This document shows, in pieces, positions 1-4,408 of a stretch of 11,980 bases of DNA. A program made the position numbers and the translations under genes. The notes below the pieces were generated by a model. That model saw only the letters and a list, made by a program, of their open reading frames with translations, made no database searches and was not told where the DNA came from. Origin of the DNA: CAZUXY01 sp964624235 (GTDB taxonomy: Bacteria; Spirochaetota; UBA4802; UBA5368); contig CAZUXY010000089.1 of the NCBI GenBank assembly GCA_964624235.1, positions 1 to 11,980 of the forward strand. The letters run 5' to 3'. Each line of letters begins with the position of its first letter. Position 1 is the stretch's first letter.

Positions 1-68
1 AGTGCCATCATACGATGACAAAAAACATGTACCGGTCCCCCTTGAACAATCTCCCATCGTCTTTGCAA

Positions 69-90
69 GGAGAGGGGTCGGGGGTGAGGT
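69..90. repeat. possible remnant of a widespread GC-rich intergenic repeat
   Basis: The stretch contains GGAGAGGGGTCGGGGGTGAG, a G-rich word that I recall as common in intergenic interspersed repeats of many environmental bacteria. The flanking bases at 36-68 (CCCCCTTG, then TTTGCAAGG) could be the partly complementary other half. Otherwise 1-181 holds no gene. Only one copy is visible here, so the repeat status rests on memory and inference. Confidence 0.3.
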
Positions 91-181
91 TATTGAGATA
101 CTACATCACTCCTTTTTATTTTCAGCAAAAAGACACGAAGCCAGGTAGTCCCTGATCATGGAAATGAAACGGTCGCCGGCG

Positions 182-790
182 TCACTCCTTCACTATTCCG
201 TGAAGTACGGTGTCGAGCGCGGTGTTCATCATGTCGCCCACCAGTTCGATGTCGGACATCACGTACGACCGTATGATCAGCATCACGTACACCGAATACA
301 GAAAGGAGGCGGTCCGGTCGACATTCATCTTGCGGAACCTACCCGTTCTGACCCCCCGTTTCAGGACCTTCTTTAGAATATTCATCGATTCCAGGTTGAT
401 GGCCGCGAATGGGTCTTCCCTGGTATTCAGGGGAAAGACCGAGGGGTCGTTCTGCACCACGTTTTTCAGGTCCGTATTGCCGTTGAGATACAGCATCCCG
501 GCGGTCGCGTAATTCTTCACCTGCTCCAGCGGATCTTTCACATCATCGATCGAACGGGCCGAGGTCTGCTGCCACTGGATAAGCCCGTACGAGACCGATT
601 TTTCATAGAGGTCGCGCTTGTCTTTGCAGTAGCGGTAAAGGCCGCTCTTGGTGATGCCCAGTTTTTCGGCGATGTCGTCCAGCGCGGCCTTGCGGTAGCC
701 GTATTTACCAAACACCTCCAGGGCGGCCCTGTATATCCGCTCCTTTTTACTCTGCCGGTTCTTCGCTCTCCTGTCGGCACCTGTCTTCAT
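182..790 (-). CDS. TetR/AcrR-family transcriptional regulator
   Basis: This is a 202-residue one-component regulator, a normal length for the family. Residues 16-68 form the N-terminal TetR DNA-binding domain. They include the pattern ALEVFGKYGYRKAALDDIAE followed by the recognition helix around ITKSGLYRYCKDKRDLY. The remaining residues, about 70-202, are helical and should form the ligand-binding and dimerisation domain; the ligand cannot be read from the sequence. The ATG at 790 is preceded by GGGTGA and AGGGAGA, which are usable but imperfect ribosome binding sites. The gene is divergent from the membrane-protein gene at 1032, with about 240 bases between them that carry an AT-rich block and an inverted repeat (918-942). 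By analogy with most TetR regulators it probably represses that neighbour, itself, or both. The family call is firm; the target is inferred. Confidence 0.93.
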   Translation of the reverse strand: MKTGADRRAKNRQSKKERIYRAALEVFGKYGYRKAALDDIAEKLGITKSGLYRYCKDKRDLYEKSVSYGLIQWQQTSARSIDDVKDPLEQVKNYATAGMLYLNGNTDLKNVVQNDPSVFPLNTREDPFAAINLESMNILKKVLKRGVRTGRFRKMNVDRTASFLYSVYVMLIIRSYVMSDIELVGDMMNTALDTVLHGIVKE

Positions 791-813
791 CGGTTCACCC
801 GTCTCCCTGGTCT

Positions 814-831
814 CCGGCCGTACCGGCCGTA
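814..831. repeat. tandem 9-bp repeat in the regulator leader
   Basis: CCGGCCGTA occurs twice in direct succession (814-822 and 823-831), about 25 bases upstream of the TetR start codon. It is short and may be chance in GC-rich DNA. It lies in the untranslated leader, where it could also fold, because CGGCCG is self-complementary. Confidence 0.5.
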
Positions 832-917
832 CGCTGGTACCATGTGTAGCCTCCGCCGGCGTATATGTCCATATTTTTATGTGCCGTGCCGGCCGATTTT
901 ATAAGATTAGTATATAT

Positions 918-942
918 GTGAATATTTAATTAACTTATTCAC
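918..942. promoter_or_regulatory. candidate TetR operator (7-bp inverted repeat, 11-bp spacer)
   Basis: GTGAATA (918-924) and TATTCAC (936-942) are exact reverse complements separated by 11 AT-rich bases. The site lies between the divergent TetR gene and the seven-helix membrane-protein gene. Its right edge is 8 bases upstream of the TTGACA element at 951. The 25-bp length and placement fit long TetR/AcrR operators. Binding by this regulator is inferred. Confidence 0.5.
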
Positions 943-950
943 TTTTATGA

Positions 951-979
951 TTGACAGGGCCCGCGCGGCCGCCTACCAT
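951..979 (+). promoter_or_regulatory. candidate sigma-70 promoter for the seven-helix protein gene
   Basis: A perfect -35 TTGACA (951-956) is followed after 17 bases by TACCAT (974-979), which matches four of six -10 positions. Transcription would begin near 986 and leave a leader of about 46 bases. This argues that the TTG at 951 is part of the promoter and not a start codon, which supports translation from 1032. Confidence 0.5.
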
Positions 980-1031
980 ACCTGAAGGCCGTCTTAAAGC
1001 CTTTAATTTCATGATTCGGGAGGGAAGCACC

Positions 1032-1778
1032 ATGGAATCAGCAGGCAGAAACAGAATCGTACAGATGCGGTCCATCTGGATCGTCATCGCCGTATGTTAC
1101 CTGCTCGTGTGGATCATTCCGTTCCTGGCCGATCTTTCGGGCCAGGCCCACGGATCGGCGCAGAACTTCGCCAACATGCGTGATTCTTCACGCTTCGGCT
1201 GGCACGTCATCGCCCTGCTGGGCGCCGTCTCGTTCGCCTATGCCCTTGAAATAGACAGGGGTAACTGGGCCGGCATATTCGCAGGCCTGGCATTCGTACT
1301 GATGGACGCATTCAACGAGATGTGGAACGGCCTCATCTACACCGCGACCGGGGGCTATTCGGCGTACTGGATGTGCAGTTTCCCCAGCGGGTACCAGACC
1401 CTGATAGGATGGAACATCGAGATCATATTCTGCTTTCTCTTCTACGGGCTCTGCGTCACCAAGGGTCTGCCCAAAGACAAGGACGCGAAGCTTTTCGGGG
1501 TGCTCAACAACCGGGTGGTGTTTGCCTTCGCCTGGGCGGTGCTCGGCGTGATAGTGGAAGTGATACTGAACTCCTTCGACGCGCTGATCTGGAACTACTG
1601 GTGGTGGAGCGCGCGCTTCCCCTTCTTCCTGCTGGTGCTGGCCTATCTTCCGTTCACCATGCTGGCCTATTATGTGTATGATCTTCCCACGACGAAACAG
1701 CAGGCCAGGTTCGTGGGCATTATGGGGGGTGTACTCTTCATCTGTTACCTGGTATTCATCCCGCTGGGCTGGATCTAG
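1032..1778 (+). CDS. seven-helix integral membrane protein of unknown function
   Basis: I do not recognise the family. The 248-residue product has about seven hydrophobic segments (roughly 14-34, 56-74, 79-101, 123-143, 162-181, 195-217 and 226-245). Acidic and amide residues sit inside or beside them: D92, E96, N99, E130, E176, N180 and D183, with a Trp cluster at 188-192 (WNYWWW). Buried charges of this kind suggest binding of a ligand or ion, or an enzymatic role, instead of a plain anchor. I chose ATG 1032 because GGGAGGGA lies 7 bases upstream. In-frame starts at 951 (TTG) and 1011 (ATG) would add basic residues without a comparable ribosome binding site. The gene is divergent from a TetR gene that probably controls it. 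A lipid- or pigment-modifying membrane enzyme or a carrier are both possible; neither is shown. Confidence 0.85.
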   Translation: MESAGRNRIVQMRSIWIVIAVCYLLVWIIPFLADLSGQAHGSAQNFANMRDSSRFGWHVIALLGAVSFAYALEIDRGNWAGIFAGLAFVLMDAFNEMWNGLIYTATGGYSAYWMCSFPSGYQTLIGWNIEIIFCFLFYGLCVTKGLPKDKDAKLFGVLNNRVVFAFAWAVLGVIVEVILNSFDALIWNYWWWSARFPFFLLVLAYLPFTMLAYYVYDLPTTKQQARFVGIMGGVLFICYLVFIPLGWI

Positions 1779-1795
1779 GACGTCACGGCAAACCG

Positions 1796-1819
1796 GGGTA
1801 CGGTATCGAAACCGTACCC
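1796..1819 (+). terminator. 9-bp perfect stem-loop, possible terminator without a T-tract
   Basis: GGGTACGGT (1796-1804) pairs perfectly with ACCGTACCC (1811-1819) around the six-base loop ATCGAA. The hairpin begins 17 bases after the TAG stop of the membrane-protein gene. It is followed by TATTCAAAAAGG instead of a T-run, so it is not a canonical intrinsic terminator. It may end transcription with help, protect the mRNA 3' end, or be a protein-binding site. Confidence 0.4.
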
Positions 1820-1834
1820 GTATTCAAAAAGGGA

Positions 1835-1860
1835 TTGACGGTGCCCTTCAGTCGTATAAT
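1835..1860 (+). promoter_or_regulatory. candidate promoter for the GldM-like gene
   Basis: A perfect -10 TATAAT lies at 1855-1860. TTGACG at 1835-1840 is a five-of-six -35 match, but the spacer is only 14 bases. A leader of about 95 bases would follow. It contains a wide inverted repeat, CGCGGCC (1875-1881) with GGCCGCG (1908-1914). The short spacer makes this a weak or activator-dependent promoter at best. Confidence 0.35.
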
Positions 1861-1963
1861 GCTAACGGGTGTATCGCGGCCCTATATATAAACTGCATCC
1901 TGCTCAAGGCCGCGGTCCTTACCCGAATTCAGCAGATCGCTCGTACCATACACGGAGGCATCT

Positions 1964-2611
1964 ATGAAATTCCCGGTTCTGTCAATTGTACTTACCGTCC
2001 TTTTAATCCCACCTGGACTGCCCGTACGCGCATTCGCTGTCGAAACCGCTCCGACGATAATCATCGTGCCGGAGTCCGCGGTCATATACTGCGGGGTTGA
2101 AAACCCTCTTTCCATCACTGCGGCAGGCATCCAGCGCAGCGCGTTCTCCATGAAGGTGAACAACGGCAAGCTCATCGAGCGGGACGGCGCCACGCTGCTG
2201 GTGCCGAATACCACGGGCAGGTGCGTGCTGCTGGTATACGGGAAGGACAACCGCAAGATCACGCAGAAGGAATTCCAGGTGAAACTTTTACCCGTACCCG
2301 TGCCGAAGATCAGCAACATGAACGGCGGCCCCATAAACATAAATGTACTGCTCGCCGCGACCGGTGTAACCGCCGTGCTGGAAGCGGTGGAGGTTAAGGC
2401 CGCCTTTACCGTCACGCGGTTCTCGATCAGCGCGGTACTGCAGGGCGCGGAACGCACCTTTACCAGCCTCTCCAACAGGTTCACCACTCAGCAGAAGGAT
2501 TTTATCAGGGGCCTGAATCGGGGACAGAAACTCTACGTGCATGACATCAAGGCCAGGGACGCCGCCGGGAACATCTACGATCTGCCCGTCATGCTTTTGG
2601 TGATCAATTGA
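1964..2611 (+). CDS. secreted protein resembling the C-terminal periplasmic domains of GldM
   Basis: The 215-residue product has a signal peptide (residues 1 to about 25, hydrophobic core VLSIVLTVLLI, ending near RAFA). The mature part follows the order known from the last two Ig-like periplasmic domains of GldM, the gliding/type IX secretion motor-linked protein. It has VIYCGVENPLSI at 40-51, F-V at 104-106 leading to PVPVPKI (110-116), a GG pair at 121-122, an F-x-V...FS core at 148-154, and GQKLYVHDIKARDAAG at 187-202. GldM itself is about 500 residues with an N-terminal membrane helix; those parts are absent and no other gld or spr gene is in the window. Start ATG 1964 has GGAGG at 1954-1958. 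The likely role is a periplasmic adaptor or envelope protein. The resemblance is from memory of the family pattern, so the domain call is moderate and the function unknown. Confidence 0.7.
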   Translation: MKFPVLSIVLTVLLIPPGLPVRAFAVETAPTIIIVPESAVIYCGVENPLSITAAGIQRSAFSMKVNNGKLIERDGATLLVPNTTGRCVLLVYGKDNRKITQKEFQVKLLPVPVPKISNMNGGPININVLLAATGVTAVLEAVEVKAAFTVTRFSISAVLQGAERTFTSLSNRFTTQQKDFIRGLNRGQKLYVHDIKARDAAGNIYDLPVMLLVIN

Positions 2612-2625
2612 ATTACCGGTAATTC
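2610..2625. other. perfect 16-bp palindrome overlapping the stop of the GldM-like gene
   Basis: GAATTACCGGTAATTC is exactly self-complementary. Its first two bases are the last two of the TGA stop codon at 2609-2611. It lies between two convergent genes. As RNA it could form a six-bp stem with a CCGG loop on either strand, but no adjacent T-run is present (a T5 run begins only at 2639). It could be a weak bidirectional terminator or a protein site. Confidence 0.45.
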
Positions 2626-2677
2626 GAAAGAGAGCCGTGTTTTTCGCTGAAGGTGCGGCAATTCACCGCGATGTTTT

Positions 2678-3382
2678 CTACCAGAGATAGGGTACCAGCC
2701 GGTACGGGGTTCTCTCCGCGTACGTACAGTACCCCTCCAGCTCGCAGGTGAGGGCGCTGTCCTCGAAATGAGTGCGCACGATGATGTTGGCTATGATAAA
2801 GAACACTGGCACCATGCTGTACATCGAACCGGTAATCAGGGGAAACGACGATGCGGCGATGATCGCTCCCAGGTAACCGGGATGGCGTATGTACCGGTAC
2901 GGCCCGGTGGTGCATACCTCCCCGCAGACGCCCGCGTCTTTCCGCAGGGTAAGCAAAAAACGCGCATTGGCGCGGTACGCCCACAACGTAATGAGCGACG
3001 AAAACAGGAACATCAGCACACCCGGCGTCAGCGCCGCGCCGGGAGCGTGCGACCACCCGAACCGTACCGAGTCCAGGCCCCCGACGACCAGGGCCACGCA
3101 ATAACACAGGACATGAAAGACGATAAAGTATCTGTCATATCGCCGTGTTTCCTTCCACTTCAATGTCCCTCTCTCATTCAAAAGTGCCGGATTTGTTTTC
3201 AACAACAGTATCACATACGCCGCCTGGTACGCGGCCGCCAGCGACAGGTAGATCCATCCCCTGTCCCAGTGCAGGGTCCCGGCGGAGGTAAACAGCAGCG
3301 CCCCGCCGGCCGGCACCGCGGAAAATTCCCGGATGATGCCCCGTACACCGGCGGCGGTCAATCGTGTGTCGCGCTCTTTCAT
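2678..3382 (-). CDS. ICMT/PEMT-like membrane methyltransferase
   Basis: The 234-residue polytopic protein carries the hallmark of isoprenylcysteine carboxyl methyltransferase and phospholipid methyltransferase relatives. GPYRYIRHPGYLG lies at 160-172, and near the C-terminus R203...E207-D208, G217 and the closing RLVPYLW. In this family these residues bind S-adenosylmethionine. Hydrophobic segments lie at about 22-36, 42-61, 86-102, 119-137, 171-185 and 188-203, with the active region facing the cytoplasm. Bacterial members methylate small or lipid-like substrates that are mostly unknown; protein prenylation is not implied. The ATG at 3382 has AGGAG about 9 bases upstream. The gene lies 120 bases downstream of the lipoprotein gene on the same strand, so the two may be co-transcribed. 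It is convergent with the GldM-like gene. The family is firm; the substrate is unknown. Confidence 0.88.
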   Translation of the reverse strand: MKERDTRLTAAGVRGIIREFSAVPAGGALLFTSAGTLHWDRGWIYLSLAAAYQAAYVILLLKTNPALLNERGTLKWKETRRYDRYFIVFHVLCYCVALVVGGLDSVRFGWSHAPGAALTPGVLMFLFSSLITLWAYRANARFLLTLRKDAGVCGEVCTTGPYRYIRHPGYLGAIIAASSFPLITGSMYSMVPVFFIIANIIVRTHFEDSALTCELEGYCTYAERTPYRLVPYLW

Positions 3383-3502
3383 GCGCCGTATTCTCCTGTC
3401 AGTGATTCAGTCCGTAAATGTTTCATGATCCTTAACGATACTCATGCCGTGACATCGATGCCGGCGTGACCGGCGGCTCCAGGCAGGAAGGGACCTCAAC
3501 TA

Positions 3503-4225
3503 TTATTTTGCCGCGCCGCCCATGGCGAAATACACGATCGCCCCGATCAGCTGCAGCGGCGAGGTGACGATGTCCCCCGCCACCGGGAGTATATACCCGG
3601 CCGTGTAGAGCGCCTTCATGATTTTGCTCCTACGGTGCCAGCGTATCTCCAGGACCGAATACTTGCGCTCCAGGTCGCCGTAATAGCGGACCGTCGCCCT
3701 GCCGTTTCCCTTGAGATCGTAGCGCCACACCGACGAGTAAAATTTTTTTACGTTGTTAAGGCTCATTTTGCTCAACGCCACCGGGAAGTCGCGCCCGGAA
3801 AGCGGCACCTTCATTTTTCGGCCGATGAGACCCGCCGGGTCCGCCGTTTCGGCGGCGGGACTATAACTCATAAGGTCGTCGTATCCCCTGGCGACCGAGG
3901 TGTACTCCACCAGCAGGAAAGCCTGCGCGGAGGATTCCCGCCGTTTCGATGATTCGGTATAGATGAAATTGAGACCTGGTTCATTCGGGATATGGATCTC
4001 GAACCAGCGTCCCTCGCCCTTCAGCACGCCGTCGAACTGCAGCAGGGTGCCGGGCCTGTTCTTTACGGTCACGTGCTCGATAAGGCGCCCCCGGTAGACG
4101 ACGAAACCCGAGGAATCACTGAACTCATTCCGGGGGGATCCGTATCCTGAAACCCGGTCGTGATAGCTGATGGTGAGACAGCCCGGAAGGAACGCGCAGA
4201 GCGCCAGGAAAAGCAGTATCGCCAT
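3503..4225 (-). CDS. predicted lipoprotein with C-terminal hydrophobic helix
   Basis: I do not recognise a specific family. From ATG 4225 the product has 240 residues and begins with a short lipoprotein signal whose lipobox is LPGC (13-16), giving a lipidated Cys16. The body is mixed beta-like sequence (for example FVVYRGRLIEHVTV and ATVRYYGDLERKYSVLEIRW). It ends in a hydrophobic stretch at about 202-236 containing YILPVAGDIVTSPLQLIGA. This resembles the proline-bearing C-terminal helix of some small YceK-type lipoproteins, although the protein is much longer. ATG 4225 is favoured by the GGAGGTGG just upstream. A TTG at 4270 would add 15 residues with three arginines (a better n-region for export), so the start is not certain. 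The likely place is the outer or inner membrane, facing the periplasm. The neighbours do not reveal a role. Confidence 0.8.
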   Translation of the reverse strand: MAILLFLALCAFLPGCLTISYHDRVSGYGSPRNEFSDSSGFVVYRGRLIEHVTVKNRPGTLLQFDGVLKGEGRWFEIHIPNEPGLNFIYTESSKRRESSAQAFLLVEYTSVARGYDDLMSYSPAAETADPAGLIGRKMKVPLSGRDFPVALSKMSLNNVKKFYSSVWRYDLKGNGRATVRYYGDLERKYSVLEIRWHRRSKIMKALYTAGYILPVAGDIVTSPLQLIGAIVYFAMGGAAK

Positions 4226-4310
4226 AACCACCTCCTCCCTCAGGTAACGGCATCGCGGCGCCGATGTCAAGGAGGAAACAGCACCATCGCCCTGCCCCGG
4301 CGTTTAGTGG

Positions 4311-4339
4311 TTGCCTTCCCAGACGATGCACGATATTGT
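4311..4339 (+). promoter_or_regulatory. candidate promoter for the membrane-linked GH78 gene
   Basis: TTGCCT (4311-4316) and TATTGT (4334-4339) are separated by 17 bases, and each matches the sigma-70 consensus at four of six positions. The start site would be near 4346, with a leader of about 60 bases. The leader contains the 10-bp palindrome CCCGCGCGGG (4356-4365). The match is moderate and could be chance. Confidence 0.35.
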
Positions 4340-4408
4340 GTTTTTCCGGTAGTCACCCCGCGCGGGCACCTGCACCCGTGCGCCACGCCTGAAACGGGAG
4401 GTCCCTTC

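Noticed and set aside
951..1031. Upstream TTG start for the seven-helix protein, adding 27 residues
   Set aside because: The TTG is the first part of a TTGACA -35 element with a suitably spaced -10, and the strong ribosome binding site is at 1018-1025, before ATG 1032.
3460..3474. GCCGG-CGTGA-CCGGC hairpin downstream of the lipoprotein gene
   Set aside because: It has only five base pairs and no T-run, so it is too weak to call a terminator in GC-rich DNA.
4242..4270. TTGACA on the minus strand upstream of the lipoprotein gene as its promoter
   Set aside because: The -35 word is perfect, but the hexamer at the correct distance (TTACCT) matches only two of six -10 positions, and the start site would be too close to the ribosome binding site.
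4160..4408. 83-residue N-terminal extension of the GH78 gene
   Set aside because: It overlaps the start of the opposite lipoprotein gene and has no ribosome binding site; GGGAGG precedes ATG 4409.
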